A stretch of DNA of 64,000 nucleotides from an uncultured Erythrobacter sp. Its GTDB lineage: Bacteria > Pseudomonadota > Alphaproteobacteria > Sphingomonadales > Sphingomonadaceae. Each line of letters opens with the position of its first letter. Positions within the stretch are counted from its first letter, which is position 1. Below are positions 1 through 11,864 of this stretch, one piece after another. Where the stretch lies: positions 496,001 to 560,000 of the forward strand of contig CANKYI010000001.1 in assembly GCA_947488085.1 (NCBI GenBank). Direction: 5' to 3'. The notes beneath the pieces were generated by a model. The model ran no database searches. It had not been told where the DNA came from and was given only the letters and a program-made list of their open reading frames with translations. A program made the translations under genes and the position numbers.

Positions 1-2
1 GC

Positions 3-356
3 TCGTCGGCAGAACTCATCTCTACCCATCTCAGCCAACTGCTCAGCGATTCCATCGAGATGTCGAAGGAATGCGCAGAACTGCATCGGCTTGCGACTGA
101 AGGCAATAATCGCGGTCAGGCCAATCTTGAGGGGCTGAAAGCGATCCATGTCGAAGTCCTCAACTCTGCCTCGGACGCGAATGGAGCGAGCCAGTCGACA
201 GGCGAGCAAATCGAGATGTTTGCTGATCTCGTTTCTGGAATGGAACGGCTGCAACAAGACACGGAAGAGGCGATTGCGGGCTCTGCTCGCAATATTGAGA
301 TCACCACAACGCTCGAACAACGTATAGCGGGATTGCCGACACAAAACCGGGTTTAG
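3..356 (+). CDS. C-terminal fragment of an unidentified coiled-coil protein
   Basis: The reading frame is open at the left edge, so only the last 117 residues are present and the true start lies outside the window. An internal ATG at 60 is not needed to explain the frame. The fragment is rich in Glu, Gln, Ala, Ser and Leu, has no aromatic core and no membrane segment, and reads like continuous helix with heptad-like spacing. The composition and the repeated Gln/Glu/Ala pattern recall the cytoplasmic part of methyl-accepting chemotaxis-type receptors, but no diagnostic hairpin motif is visible. I would call it coiled-coil, possibly receptor-like. It is followed by a plus-strand gene about 50 bases later. 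Confidence 0.5.
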   Translation, partial: SSAELISTHLSQLLSDSIEMSKECAELHRLATEGNNRGQANLEGLKAIHVEVLNSASDANGASQSTGEQIEMFADLVSGMERLQQDTEEAIAGSARNIEITTTLEQRIAGLPTQNRV

Positions 357-408
357 AACTGCGTCCGGGAACCAATGCATCGCGTAATTGCTAGTAAGTC
401 ACAGCAAT

Positions 409-1068
409 ATGAAAGCGAGCACAATGACAATCGGTAAATGGATGATCGCGGGTCTGGGCATTGCCGCTGTCGCTGGCACAGTTGGCTATGCGCAGCGCGG
501 TTCAGAAGAACCTGCATATTCGATTGTTCTTGAACAAGACGACTTTGAACTGCGCGAATATGAACCAATGATCGTTGCTGAGGTCACCCATTCTGGGGAT
601 CGCCGCCGCGCCAGCGGGCAGAGCTTTCGCCGTCTTGCCGCTTATATTTTTGCGCAGGACCGCCCTGCTGGTGGTGAGCGGATCGCGATGACCGCGCCCG
701 TGATCCAAAGTAAGATCGATCAGGATCAACCTATTTCGATGACTGCACCTGTCTTTACAAAGGAAACAGATGAAGACGAGTGGCGTATGCGCTTCGTCAT
801 GCCCGCGCGCTTCACGATGGCGACTTTGCCCAAACCCCCACCGGATATCACCATCACACAGCTGCCTGCTAGGCGAGTGGCCTCAGTTCGGTTTAGCGGG
901 GTCGCCCGCAATGCCGATCTTGTGATCATGGAAGCCATGCTGACCGACTGGGTAGAGGCGCAGAACCTCACGCCTGTGGGCGGAGTTGAATATGCGTTCT
1001 ACGACGCGCCGATGGTTCCAGGGCCGCTGCGCCGCAATGAAGTTTTGATCGAAGTCGCCGCCGAGTAG
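409..1068 (+). CDS. SOUL-family haem-binding-like protein, membrane anchored
   Basis: The protein is about 219 residues with an N-terminal hydrophobic segment (roughly residues 8-27) that can be a signal anchor or an uncleaved signal peptide, followed by a SOUL/HBP-type domain. Recognisable SOUL features are the opening that ends in a YEPMIVAEV-like strand, the repeated phrase IAMTAPVI / ISMTAPVF, the segment ending RFVMPARF and the C-terminal RRNEVLIEV. Family members bind haem or tetrapyrroles, but no specific ligand residue can be assigned here, so the physiological role is unknown. The start at 409 is chosen over a TTG at 388; an ATG at 424 is equally possible and keeps the hydrophobic segment. 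No strong ribosome binding site distinguishes them. Confidence 0.8.
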   Translation: MKASTMTIGKWMIAGLGIAAVAGTVGYAQRGSEEPAYSIVLEQDDFELREYEPMIVAEVTHSGDRRRASGQSFRRLAAYIFAQDRPAGGERIAMTAPVIQSKIDQDQPISMTAPVFTKETDEDEWRMRFVMPARFTMATLPKPPPDITITQLPARRVASVRFSGVARNADLVIMEAMLTDWVEAQNLTPVGGVEYAFYDAPMVPGPLRRNEVLIEVAAE

Positions 1069-1121
1069 GGGGCTCGGGGGGCTTTGGGGCGCTACCCGGC
1101 GGCGAACCTCTTTGCGTCAGT

Positions 1122-1361
1122 TCAGGCGTCTTCCAACTGACCTGACTTTGCTGCCGGGACGCTATAATCACGCTCCCATTCCTCAAATTCGCTGCGGCTC
1201 AACAGATAGCGTGAGCGCGCTTCGTGAAAGCTGATTGCGCGGTCATGCACAGCGCGAACCACATCCGCTTTGCGCGAAGCTGACCAATGCACTTTGTGAC
1301 TTTTTGGAAGGCCATAACGCTTGATTGCGTCGGCGATCGAAACATTGCGGGGGTATGCCAT
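1122..1361 (-). CDS. DUF1153 / SciP-like small helix-turn-helix protein
   Basis: This 79-residue protein matches the DUF1153 pattern: a Trp followed by a basic SRKADVV-type helix, then an IS-EA--RY-LS--EF--WE segment that forms the second helix pair. In Caulobacter the family member SciP binds DNA and represses CtrA-dependent promoters. The N-terminal third here (an AYPRNVSIADAIKRYG-type start) differs from SciP, so this is probably a paralog or a distant relative. The start at 1361 is well supported by AAGGAGACG placed just upstream; a longer frame from 1409 has no such site. It is transcribed away from the SOUL gene (convergent) and lies downstream of the prolyl oligopeptidase on the same strand, separated by a stem-loop. 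Confidence 0.75.
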   Translation of the reverse strand: MAYPRNVSIADAIKRYGLPKSHKVHWSASRKADVVRAVHDRAISFHEARSRYLLSRSEFEEWERDYSVPAAKSGQLEDA

Positions 1362-1528
1362 TTTCGTCTCCTTCGTTTCCCTGTCGAAGCGAAGATCACG
1401 CCGGCACACTTACTCAGAGCCTGCCAAAGATGGTTAACACGCGATTGATGACACTCCCCGTGGCACCGCTGCGGTGAACCGAGTTAAAACTGTCGGAGCG
1501 TTTTACACTGACCACTTGGTAGGGCGAG

Positions 1529-1563
1529 AACGGGCGGTGTGCCATCAGACATAACCGCCCGTT
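1529..1563 (-). terminator. Stem-loop after the prolyl oligopeptidase gene
   Basis: A perfect 10-bp inverted repeat (1529-1538 with 1554-1563, stem AACGGGCGGT) encloses a 15-base loop and starts only 8 bases after the peptidase stop codon. On the minus strand no U-run follows the stem, while the plus strand has TTTT after it, so it may act as a 3'-end stabilising hairpin or a weak terminator. Confidence 0.5.
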
Positions 1564-1570
1564 TTCAAAT

Positions 1571-3727
1571 CTATTCGTCCATCAATTGCTGCATCAGATA
1601 GACATATTGCAGCGCCTGAATCTTAGCGCGCTGCTCATTATCGACGCCGCCCGAATGACCGCCAACGGTGTCTTCGAAATAGTAATAGTCGTGACCCTGT
1701 TCCTTGAACCGCGCGGCCCCTTTGCGTGCATGCGCAGGGTGGGTGCGATCATCGGCAGTTGATGCCCATAGGAATGGGGTGGGGTAGTCCACGCCTTCCT
1801 GAATCATCTGATAAGGCGAATATCCATCGATCCATGCACGTTGTTCGGGGATGCGCGGATCGCCATATTCGCCGATCCATGACGCGCCCCGACCGATGAG
1901 GTGAAAACGCAGCATGTCGAACAGCGGGATTTGCACAATGGCCGCGCCAAACAGTTCGGGTCGCTGCGTGATGGCGGTGCCAACCAGCAATCCGCCTTGG
2001 CTGCCCCCTTGGATGCCGAGATGGGAGGGACTGGTGTATCCGCGTGTGGTCAGGTCCTCAGCCACAGCGATAAAATCGTCCCACGTCCGCTGTTTGTTTT
2101 CGCGGATTGCAGTTTGATGCCAGCCGGGACCAAACTCACCCCCGCCGCGCAAATTGGCGAGCACATAGGCGCCCCCACGCTCCAACCACAGCTTACCGGT
2201 GGAGCCCATATATCCCGGCAGGCGCGGGACCTGAAAGCCGCCATAGCCGCTCATTAGGACCGCTGTTGAGCCGTCCATCTCCATGCCTTCAGGCTTGACG
2301 ATGAAATAGGGGATGGCGGTTCCATCCGCGCTGATCGCTTCGTGCTGTTCGACGTCTAAGCCCGTTGCATCAAAACGTGCGGGCGAGGTTTTGAGCACCT
2401 CGGGTGCGTCGTTGCCATCCGCATAATACAATGTGGTCGGCTCAAGGAAGCTGGTGACTGTGTACATGATCTGCTCGCTATCATCCGAGGATGCAGCGAT
2501 GCCGACAGTGGAATTGCCGGGCAGATCGACCTCTTCGTTGACCCATGCGCCATCGGCAAAGTTGAAGCGCAGCACCTTGCCCACGACATTATCAAGCAGG
2601 CCAACATACAATCCGCCCGCCGTGATTGCCCCGCCGCGTTTGGTCTGGCGGTCTTGAGGCGCCCATACCAGCGTCTTGGCCGCGCCATTGGGGTCCGCTT
2701 TCCATTCCTCCAGATCCGCCGCAACAAGGCTGTCTGCGGGGAAAGTCTGGCCGTCCACTTCCCAATCAACATCGGTTGAGAACAAGACATGCCCGTCAAC
2801 AATACCATAGGGGCTGGCCTTTTTGGGCAGGTCTAGGACCAGCCATTCGCCATCCTTTTCAATCCCATATTCGCGCTCGTGGAATGAGAGGCCGCGGTAG
2901 CTGATGCGGGCATGGATCACATCGTCGCTGTCGCGCATCAGATATGCCCCGGCAGAGACGTCGGTGGATGCCCCGCGAAACAATTCTGGCGCATCGGCCA
3001 GATCGGTCCCACGTTTCCAGACGCGGGTGGTAAAGGGGTAGTCGCTGTCGGTCACGGTCCCATTGCCAAAGTCGCGTCCGACCAGCAGTGTGTCCTCGTC
3101 CAGCCAGCTAACGCCGCCTTGGCTTTTCTCAGGCAGTTCAAACCCGCCTTCGATGAATTCACCCGTCGCCATGTCGAATTCGCGCATGATGGTCGCATCC
3201 TCGCCGCCATCGGACAGCGCGATCATGCAGCGGTTCATAGCGGTCGGCAGGCAGGATGAGCCCTTATAAACCCACTCCATCCCATCAGCCGCCGCCAGCG
3301 CATCGATGTCCAGAACCGTCTCCCATTCGGGATCGTCGGTCTTGTAACTTTCCAGCGTGGTGCGCCGAACGAGCCCTTTCGGATTGTCCTTGTCCTGCCA
3401 GAAATTGTACAGGCCATCCGGGCGGAAACTGACAAAGGGAATGCGGTCTTCGCTGTCAAAAATAGCGAGCGCTTCGCCTTTGAGCGTCTCGAACCGGGGG
3501 TCTGCCTCAAGCACGCCCAGAGTGCGCGTGTTCTCCGCATCAACCCATGCCAGCGCTTCGTCGCTGCGTGCTTCTTCAAGCCAGATATAGGGGTCTTGTT
3601 CAGGACCGGGGATCGGAGCCTCAGCAGACTCCTCTGCGTGTCCATCGGCGGTTGCGGTGGTTGCAGCACCAATGGTCATTGCGGCCGCCAATGCGCCGGA
3701 AATTGCGAGTTTTGAGACAAGATTCAA
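1571..3727 (-). CDS. Prolyl oligopeptidase family (S9A) serine peptidase, exported
   Basis: The 718-residue protein has a clear Sec signal peptide (hydrophobic stretch about residues 8-27, ending near ATADG), then a beta-propeller region and a C-terminal alpha/beta-hydrolase domain. The catalytic triad is visible: Ser576 in the GGSQGG elbow, Asp659 in the ADDRTHP segment and His691 in GGHSGG. Length and motif order fit prolyl endopeptidases, which cleave after proline in short peptides; the signal peptide places it in the periplasm. It stands alone downstream of the atp operon terminator, so it has its own promoter somewhere in the 3728-3870 gap. The exact peptide specificity cannot be read from sequence. 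Confidence 0.92.
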   Translation of the reverse strand: MNLVSKLAISGALAAAMTIGAATTATADGHAEESAEAPIPGPEQDPYIWLEEARSDEALAWVDAENTRTLGVLEADPRFETLKGEALAIFDSEDRIPFVSFRPDGLYNFWQDKDNPKGLVRRTTLESYKTDDPEWETVLDIDALAAADGMEWVYKGSSCLPTAMNRCMIALSDGGEDATIMREFDMATGEFIEGGFELPEKSQGGVSWLDEDTLLVGRDFGNGTVTDSDYPFTTRVWKRGTDLADAPELFRGASTDVSAGAYLMRDSDDVIHARISYRGLSFHEREYGIEKDGEWLVLDLPKKASPYGIVDGHVLFSTDVDWEVDGQTFPADSLVAADLEEWKADPNGAAKTLVWAPQDRQTKRGGAITAGGLYVGLLDNVVGKVLRFNFADGAWVNEEVDLPGNSTVGIAASSDDSEQIMYTVTSFLEPTTLYYADGNDAPEVLKTSPARFDATGLDVEQHEAISADGTAIPYFIVKPEGMEMDGSTAVLMSGYGGFQVPRLPGYMGSTGKLWLERGGAYVLANLRGGGEFGPGWHQTAIRENKQRTWDDFIAVAEDLTTRGYTSPSHLGIQGGSQGGLLVGTAITQRPELFGAAIVQIPLFDMLRFHLIGRGASWIGEYGDPRIPEQRAWIDGYSPYQMIQEGVDYPTPFLWASTADDRTHPAHARKGAARFKEQGHDYYYFEDTVGGHSGGVDNEQRAKIQALQYVYLMQQLMDE

Positions 3728-3870
3728 GTATCCTCTCCTTTAACGGGGTCTGAGTGTGATTGTGCCGGGTCCTAGAGTGGATGGGAAGAGCAGAATGACC
3801 GTCATCCAAATATGTGTTTGGAAGATTTCGGCTCAGAATCGAGAGGTGGGTGCGATCACACGCGCGAACG

Positions 3871-3895
3871 AAAAAGGGCGACCCGAAGGCCGCCC
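3871..3895 (-). terminator. Rho-independent terminator of the atp operon
   Basis: On the minus strand an 8-bp GC-rich stem (GGGCGGCC with GGTCGCCC, one G-T pair) closes a TTCG tetraloop and is followed directly by five T residues. It lies 27 bases after the atpC stop codon, the expected place for the end of the operon. Confidence 0.9.
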
Positions 3896-3922
3896 TCTCA
3901 AATATGGTTGATGTAGAGCGCG

Positions 3923-4180
3923 TTACGCTTCCACATGCTCAGCCAGCACGGTCAAACCATTTTCGCCGACCTCGGCAAAACCGCCGCGCACTTCAATAGT
4001 TTCTGGCTCCGCGCCTTCGGTTTTGTACACCTGAACAGCCCCGTCGCGAATGGTAGACATGAAAGGCGCGTGGCCTTCCAGCACACCGAATTCGCCTTCG
4101 GAACCCGGGACTACGACCATATGGACGTCTTCGGAACGGACCTGTTTGGCCGGTGTTACAAGTTCAAAATGAAGGGGCAT
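3923..4180 (-). CDS. atpC: F1Fo ATP synthase subunit epsilon
   Basis: Epsilon forms part of the central stalk and regulates ATP hydrolysis. The 85-residue protein carries the N-terminal beta-sandwich signature ([47 protein letters not shown]). It ends right after the beta-sandwich and lacks the C-terminal helical hairpin found in E. coli epsilon, as is usual for alphaproteobacterial short forms. Its start lies inside the end of the preceding unknown gene (25-base overlap), an unusual position for atpC. A GGAAAATGAG stretch upstream can serve as ribosome binding site. It is the last gene before the terminator. Confidence 0.95.
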   Translation of the reverse strand: MPLHFELVTPAKQVRSEDVHMVVVPGSEGEFGVLEGHAPFMSTIRDGAVQVYKTEGAEPETIEVRGGFAEVGENGLTVLAEHVEA

Positions 4181-4698
4181 GGCTCATTTTCCGTTGTTGG
4201 TGTGACGCTACCTACAAAGTCAGCATCGTTATCTCGTCTAAAAAAATATCCGTATCGGATATGCAGTTCTGTTCGCGGCTCCTGTGCTGATCGGTAACAC
4301 AAATCCGCATACATTCGGTGAGCAAAGAAACTGTCCACCAGCGGCCAATCGGCCAAAAACTCATCCTCGTCGATCGCTTCGCGCAGCTCAGCCCAAAACT
4401 CTCTGTCTCCAAAGGCTGAGAACTGGCATTGCGGCGATCCTACAGTGGCTTCGATCTTGAAGAAATTGTGCGTACCAACCTGAAAGTGTCGCTTACTTCC
4501 TTCGTCATCCATGTCGGGAGTTAGGACAACGAGGCCTTTTTCTCCCAAACCAGAGCGCTCAACAAACTCCTGCGCGCTTCCCGTCCAATATTGATCGTCG
4601 TTTACCCATTCAGAACAGGCTCCAACCGCAATATCGAAGAGCGGCTGAGCCTCATTTATTGGCTGCGTTGCCAACAATAAGAGCTCAGCCCCAAACAT
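4156..4698 (-). CDS. Unknown protein inserted between atpD and atpC
   Basis: I do not recognise this 180-residue protein. It is soluble, acidic and rich in Trp, Phe and Asp, with no signal peptide or membrane segment and no repeated motif. The start is supported by AAGG overlapping the atpD stop codon and lying 7 bases before the ATG, so it is likely translated together with atpD; the stop lies 25 bases inside atpC. The base composition looks lower in GC than the flanking atp genes (several A/T runs near 4230-4250), which hints at a later insertion. In most alphaproteobacteria atpC directly follows atpD. A role in ATP synthase assembly or regulation is possible from position only, and it could equally be a passenger gene. 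Confidence 0.7.
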   Translation of the reverse strand: MFGAELLLLATQPINEAQPLFDIAVGACSEWVNDDQYWTGSAQEFVERSGLGEKGLVVLTPDMDDEGSKRHFQVGTHNFFKIEATVGSPQCQFSAFGDREFWAELREAIDEDEFLADWPLVDSFFAHRMYADLCYRSAQEPRTELHIRYGYFFRRDNDADFVGSVTPTTENEPCPFILNL

Positions 4699-4707
4699 CG
4701 ATATGCC

Positions 4708-6171
<1,464 letters not shown>

Positions 6172-6182
6172 TTAGCCTTGCT

Positions 6183-7052
6183 TTAGAGCGCTTCTGCGCC
6201 AGCGATGATTTCAATAAGTTCGGTGGTGATCGCTGCCTGACGGCGGCGGTTGTATTGGATGGTCAGCGCGTTGATCAAATCGCCCGCATTGCGCGTGGCG
6301 TTGTCCATTGCCGTCATCGAAGCGCCATGTTCGGATGCTTCGCGTTCCAGCAGAGCGCCGAAGATTTGCGTTTTAACATAACGTGGCAGCAGTTCTTCAA
6401 GGATTTCCTCTTCGCCCGGCTCATACTCAACAACCGCGCCCGCATCGTCCGCAACCTCAGGGGAGGGGACAGGGATCAGTTGGTTGACAGTAGGGATCTG
6501 AGCCAGTGCCGATTGAAAAGTCGGGTAGACCAGATGGGCAATATCGAATTTGCCATCGTCAAACATCGCAATCAGCTCAGCAGCAATCGCATCGGCCTCT
6601 TCAAAACCGGGGGTCTTAACTGTCGACGTATCAAACCCGCCGCCGATCTGGCTGGCAAAATCACGTTTTAGCGGTGCGCGACCCTTTTTGCCGACCAGGT
6701 AAAACTCAACCGTCTTACCAGCCGCGATCAGCTCATTTGCCTTCACGCGCGCCGCTTTGACGAGGTTGGAGTTCAAGCCACCACACAGGCCTTTATCGGT
6801 GTTCACGACAACCAACAGGTGACGCTGATCCGATCCGGTTCCAGCCAGAAGCTTTGGAGCGCTATCGCCCGACACTTTACCAGCAAGCGAAGCCATCACT
6901 GTGCCAAGACGCTCGGCATAGGGACGACCCGCCTCGGCGGCAGCTTGCGCGCGGCGAAGCTTTGCCGCAGCGACCATCTGTTTGGCCTTGGTGATCTTCT
7001 GGGTGGATTTAACCGACCCGATCCGATCCTTGAGTTCCTTAAGTGATGGCAC
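6183..7052 (-). CDS. atpG: F1Fo ATP synthase subunit gamma
   Basis: Gamma is the rotor shaft linking the Fo ring to the alpha3-beta3 head. The N-terminal [24 protein letters not shown] helix, the internal DKGLCGGLN motif and the C-terminal helix with [11 protein letters not shown] are all diagnostic. The gene begins with GTG at 7052, supported by AAAGG nine bases upstream, and lies 13 bases after atpA. At 289 residues it is of usual length for alphaproteobacteria. Confidence 0.97.
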   Translation of the reverse strand: MPSLKELKDRIGSVKSTQKITKAKQMVAAAKLRRAQAAAEAGRPYAERLGTVMASLAGKVSGDSAPKLLAGTGSDQRHLLVVVNTDKGLCGGLNSNLVKAARVKANELIAAGKTVEFYLVGKKGRAPLKRDFASQIGGGFDTSTVKTPGFEEADAIAAELIAMFDDGKFDIAHLVYPTFQSALAQIPTVNQLIPVPSPEVADDAGAVVEYEPGEEEILEELLPRYVKTQIFGALLEREASEHGASMTAMDNATRNAGDLINALTIQYNRRRQAAITTELIEIIAGAEAL

Positions 7053-7065
7053 TTTGTGTTACCTT

Positions 7066-8607
<1,542 letters not shown>

Positions 8608-9162
8608 TTAAGCCTTCATGGCCTGGGAGAGCGAGTTGAGACGGGTGCGGATCGAAGCGTCAATGCGCTCTGATCCAATAGTGACGACAAGCCCGCCCAA
8701 AAGGTCGGGATCAACGTCAGCGGTAAGCATAACTGTGCGCCCCTGACGGGCGGTCAGTTTGGTTTTCAGCGTGGCGATCTGATCATCGCTAAGTGGATGT
8801 GCGCTGGTAACAGTCGCGGTCACTTCGCCGCGTTGAGCAGCGGCAATAGCTTTGAATGCGGCGATCATATCTGGCAATTTGGCGAGACGACGATTGCCCG
8901 CGAGCACACCCAGAAAGCTGGTTGTCAATGGCGCAAGCGACAGATGATCCGCAATCGCGGCAACTGCGCTTGCTTGATCTGTCCGCGACAATTGCGGGTT
9001 GGTCGTCGCGGCGCGCAGATCATCGGAAGCGCTCAGCGCCTCACCCAGAGACTCGAGATCCTTTTCGACAGCGGTGACGCTGCCATTTTCGCTGGCTAGC
9101 TCAAATAAAGCCGAGGCATAACGCCCAGCAAGGCTAGCCTGAATACCGGCGGAAATATCCAC
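8608..9162 (-). CDS. atpH: F1Fo ATP synthase subunit delta
   Basis: Delta joins the peripheral stalk to the top of F1. The 184-residue protein has the [12 protein letters not shown] opening and the C-terminal region ending with a [20 protein letters not shown] signature, both typical of delta/OSCP. I place the start at the GTG at 9162 because AAAAGGAC lies eight bases upstream and the product begins as in homologs; a longer frame reaching 9204 would add 14 unlikely residues. It is the first gene of the operon. Confidence 0.95.
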   Translation of the reverse strand: MDISAGIQASLAGRYASALFELASENGSVTAVEKDLESLGEALSASDDLRAATTNPQLSRTDQASAVAAIADHLSLAPLTTSFLGVLAGNRRLAKLPDMIAAFKAIAAAQRGEVTATVTSAHPLSDDQIATLKTKLTARQGRTVMLTADVDPDLLGGLVVTIGSERIDASIRTRLNSLSQAMKA

Positions 9163-9189
9163 GCGCTTTGGTCCTTTTGGAAAGGCATG

Positions 9190-9218
9190 AGAATAATGTT
9201 GCACCTACCGCGGGTCAG
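9190..9218 (-). promoter_or_regulatory. Possible sigma-70-type promoter of the atp operon
   Basis: On the minus strand CTGACC (9218-9213) and TATTCT (9195-9190) are separated by exactly 17 bases and lie just upstream of the atpH ribosome binding site. The match is moderate, and other pairs in the 250-bp divergent region are possible. Confidence 0.35.
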
Positions 9219-9385
9219 ATGCGTGAGGGGCACCATCGCTGTAAGCTGGCGCGCGCCTAGCAATTCGTTTTTGATTCCGCAAGCCAACTGGGTGGAAGAG
9301 TTGGATTTGTCTGCATCCAAGAGCGCTTTTCGATGAAACATGATCACATTTGCACTTGCTTTCCCTAACGGAATGCGCAAAAAGA

Positions 9386-9401
9386 CTTACCGGACGGTAA
9401 G
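9386..9401. promoter_or_regulatory. Palindromic operator candidate upstream of the dioxygenase
   Basis: CTTACCG-GA-CGGTAAG is a perfect 7-bp inverted repeat with a 2-base centre, ending 21 bases before the dioxygenase ATG at 9423. Sites of this form and size are common targets of TetR-family repressors. No TetR gene is next to it, so the regulator would act in trans. Confidence 0.45.
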
Positions 9402-9422
9402 CAAGCAGTGGGATCACGAATC

Positions 9423-10250
9423 ATGCAACTCTCTCCAATGGCTCCAAAATGCGGCGTCGAAGTATCTGGAATCACTCTCGCATCATGCAGCGATGCTGAG
9501 ATGGAGGATGTGAAGCGCGCGATCTATGAGCACGGCGTCGCTGTGTTCCGCGATCAGGAATTCTCGCCCGAAGACCACATCAAGTTCGGTCGTCGGTGGG
9601 GCGGGATCGACGTGAACAACTATTTTCCGTTGCAAGAAGACTTCAACGAAATCGCAGTGGTCAAGAAAGAGCCTGACCAACAAACCAATATTGGCGGCGC
9701 ATGGCACACCGATCACTCCTATGATCAGATCCCGGCCATGGGTTCAGTTTTGGTAGCGCGCGAGCTGCCGCCGAAGGGCGGAGATACAATGTGGGCGCAT
9801 ATGGGTGCTGCTTATGATGCTCTGTCGGATGAGTTGAAAGCACGGATTGCAGGGTTGGAAGCGTTCCACACCGCTGATCACGTTTACAAAGAGGGTGGCC
9901 TTTATGCGCAGACCGACATGGGTGATCATTTGCGCGGACAGAACCTGAAAACAGGTGCGGTGCATCCGGTGGTAATCCGTCACCCACAAACAGGGCGCAA
10001 GCTGCTTTATGTAAATAGCGGCTTCACGATCAATTTTGTCGGTCAAACGCGTGAAGAAAGCATGCCGCTCTTGCAAGAATTGCTCGACGCAGCGCTGACT
10101 GATGACAACCAGTGCCGCCTGCAATGGAGGCCGGGTACAGTCGCGATCTGGGATAACCGTACCAGCTGGCACAATGCGATGAACGATTACGCAGGCCATC
10201 GCCGCGAGATGCATCGCATCACTTTGTCTGGTGAGGCGCTGGCGGCTTAG
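9423..10250 (+). CDS. TauD/TfdA-family Fe(II)/2-oxoglutarate dioxygenase
   Basis: The 275-residue protein has the iron-binding facial triad of the family: His95 and Asp97 in WHTDHSY and distal His250 in SWHNAMNDY. Arg265 sits 15 residues later, as in E. coli TauD where it binds 2-oxoglutarate. Family members hydroxylate taurine, alkylsulfates, phenoxyacetates and other small acids; the substrate cannot be assigned from sequence, and no transporter or sulfonate gene is adjacent. ATG at 9423 is preferred over GTG at 9408 because the protein then begins like its relatives. It is divergent from the atp operon and convergent with the S1 protease gene. A palindrome at 9386-9401 suggests repressor control. 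Confidence 0.88.
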   Translation: MQLSPMAPKCGVEVSGITLASCSDAEMEDVKRAIYEHGVAVFRDQEFSPEDHIKFGRRWGGIDVNNYFPLQEDFNEIAVVKKEPDQQTNIGGAWHTDHSYDQIPAMGSVLVARELPPKGGDTMWAHMGAAYDALSDELKARIAGLEAFHTADHVYKEGGLYAQTDMGDHLRGQNLKTGAVHPVVIRHPQTGRKLLYVNSGFTINFVGQTREESMPLLQELLDAALTDDNQCRLQWRPGTVAIWDNRTSWHNAMNDYAGHRREMHRITLSGEALAA

Positions 10251-10271
10251 TAGTCTCGAGGCAAATCACGC

Positions 10272-11864
10272 CTATTGCTCGCCGCCAATCACGCCCTCGC
10301 GTTTGGTTTCGCAATTGTAGACCAGCCGCTCATTCGGGCGATCGGGTAACAGTGCCAGCAGCGCTGATTGCTGTTCGCCAAGGGTGATTTGCGCATTGCT
10401 AACACCGCATGCGGGTGGATCGTAGGTGCGACGAGCGGCGCGGGCCTCTTCCATATCGGCGCGGCTCAGCAAATATCGGTCCGTTCGGAAAGTTCGCGTT
10501 TCGGGATCATAGACGTTCACGGAAACCGCGGCTTCGGTGTCTGGTACGAACACGCGCGTCCATTCGCCGGTGACCATGCCATATTGCGTTCGCTCATTCA
10601 CGCATCCATCAGCGGCCCAATCGAACTCCACATCATCGGTGCGCGCGCCGGTTATGCGACTGCGTTCTGGCACCAGAGTGCAGATGAGTGTCCCATCTCC
10701 TGCGAGGTCGCTGCCCGGATCGTCGCCAGTACCGCTATTGCCTTCGCCCTCGCCTAGGATCGCTGCGACGCGTTCTTCCAGTTCGCTAAAGCCGGGGCGT
10801 GTTACCCACACCAACACTGTGCCGATCAAAGCTGCTCCCGCAATGCCTGCTGCGAAAATCGCGCGGTTGCTGTTCTCTGGCTTGTCAGCCAGCCCGCTGC
10901 GCAATTGTGCCGCCGCGTAGCCTGCACCAATCCCGACAAGCAGAAGCACCATCGCAATCGCCATCGCGTTCTCGCGGGCATCCATAATCTCGATCTGCGC
11001 CTGAAGACGGGCCTTGTCCCGTGCCTCGCTCAACTCCGCCTCACGCGCCTCCAGCCGCATTTGCGCCTCGTCCCGCTGAGCCTCAAACCGAGCGCGTTCG
11101 GCTGCGTTTAACTCTTCGATAGAACGGCAGGGCAGGGCGTTGACTGCTGGTTCCATCCCGTTTTCGCGCAGGAACGGCAGAAGTTCGCGAAGGGAAACCG
11201 CGAAATAGAACTCCGCATCCGATCCGTCCGAATCCGCGCCGAAGGAATTCACCCCCAATACTCGGCCACAACCGTCCAGCAGCGGTCCACCGGAATTTCC
11301 GCGCGCAATAGGAGCGGTGTGAAGGATCGTATCGAACTGGCGGCTTGGCCGTTCACCGGACAAAAATCCGCGGCTTTTCACTGGGGGTTGGGCACGGAAT
11401 ATGTCGCTGATTTCCAGACCCTGCGCCAGATCGACATTCATCGGGTAACCGACCGCCGATACCTCTCCCATATTGCGGTTGACCCCGCCCGCCAAAGTCA
11501 AAGGCGGCAATCGCAGCGCGCCATCATTGATTTCGAGCAGCGCCAGATCGTTGCTGGGGCTGACCGCGACGGGCGTTGCAAATCCGCCTGCATCTCCTTC
11601 GCTCGGCACAATGCCAATCCGCAATGTGTCATCGAGCAATGCCTCGCGGATGACGTGGGCATTGGTCACGATGCGCGTGGGAGAGACCGCAAAGCCGCTG
11701 CCATGGGTGACAGGGACGACTTCTTCCCCGCTCGAATCGATCAAGACAACGCGCACGACCCCGCGCGCGGCGGCATCGACATCGCCCGCATCGGCGGCTG
11801 CGGGTGAAGGGGCGAGGGCAAGCGCAATGATTGCTGCAAGAAAAGCAGTAAGACGGCAGTACAT
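10272..11864 (-). CDS. Membrane-anchored trypsin-like (S1C) serine protease with extra C-terminal domain
   Basis: The 530-residue protein begins with a signal peptide (about residues 5-25), followed by a trypsin-like domain with the triad His70 (TNAHV), Asp106 (NDLALL) and Ser191 (GNSGGP). From about 245 to 295 there is a highly charged helix of Glu, Arg and Ala that looks like a coiled coil. Two hydrophobic segments follow (about 300-318 and 335-355), then a soluble domain of about 170 residues I do not recognise, with several Cys and Trp. Unlike DegP/DegS no PDZ domain is evident. The layout suggests a periplasmic protease tethered to the inner membrane; the facing of the C-terminal domain depends on whether both segments span. 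Substrate unknown. Confidence 0.85.
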   Translation of the reverse strand: MYCRLTAFLAAIIALALAPSPAAADAGDVDAAARGVVRVVLIDSSGEEVVPVTHGSGFAVSPTRIVTNAHVIREALLDDTLRIGIVPSEGDAGGFATPVAVSPSNDLALLEINDGALRLPPLTLAGGVNRNMGEVSAVGYPMNVDLAQGLEISDIFRAQPPVKSRGFLSGERPSRQFDTILHTAPIARGNSGGPLLDGCGRVLGVNSFGADSDGSDAEFYFAVSLRELLPFLRENGMEPAVNALPCRSIEELNAAERARFEAQRDEAQMRLEAREAELSEARDKARLQAQIEIMDARENAMAIAMVLLLVGIGAGYAAAQLRSGLADKPENSNRAIFAAGIAGAALIGTVLVWVTRPGFSELEERVAAILGEGEGNSGTGDDPGSDLAGDGTLICTLVPERSRITGARTDDVEFDWAADGCVNERTQYGMVTGEWTRVFVPDTEAAVSVNVYDPETRTFRTDRYLLSRADMEEARAARRTYDPPACGVSNAQITLGEQQSALLALLPDRPNERLVYNCETKREGVIGGEQ

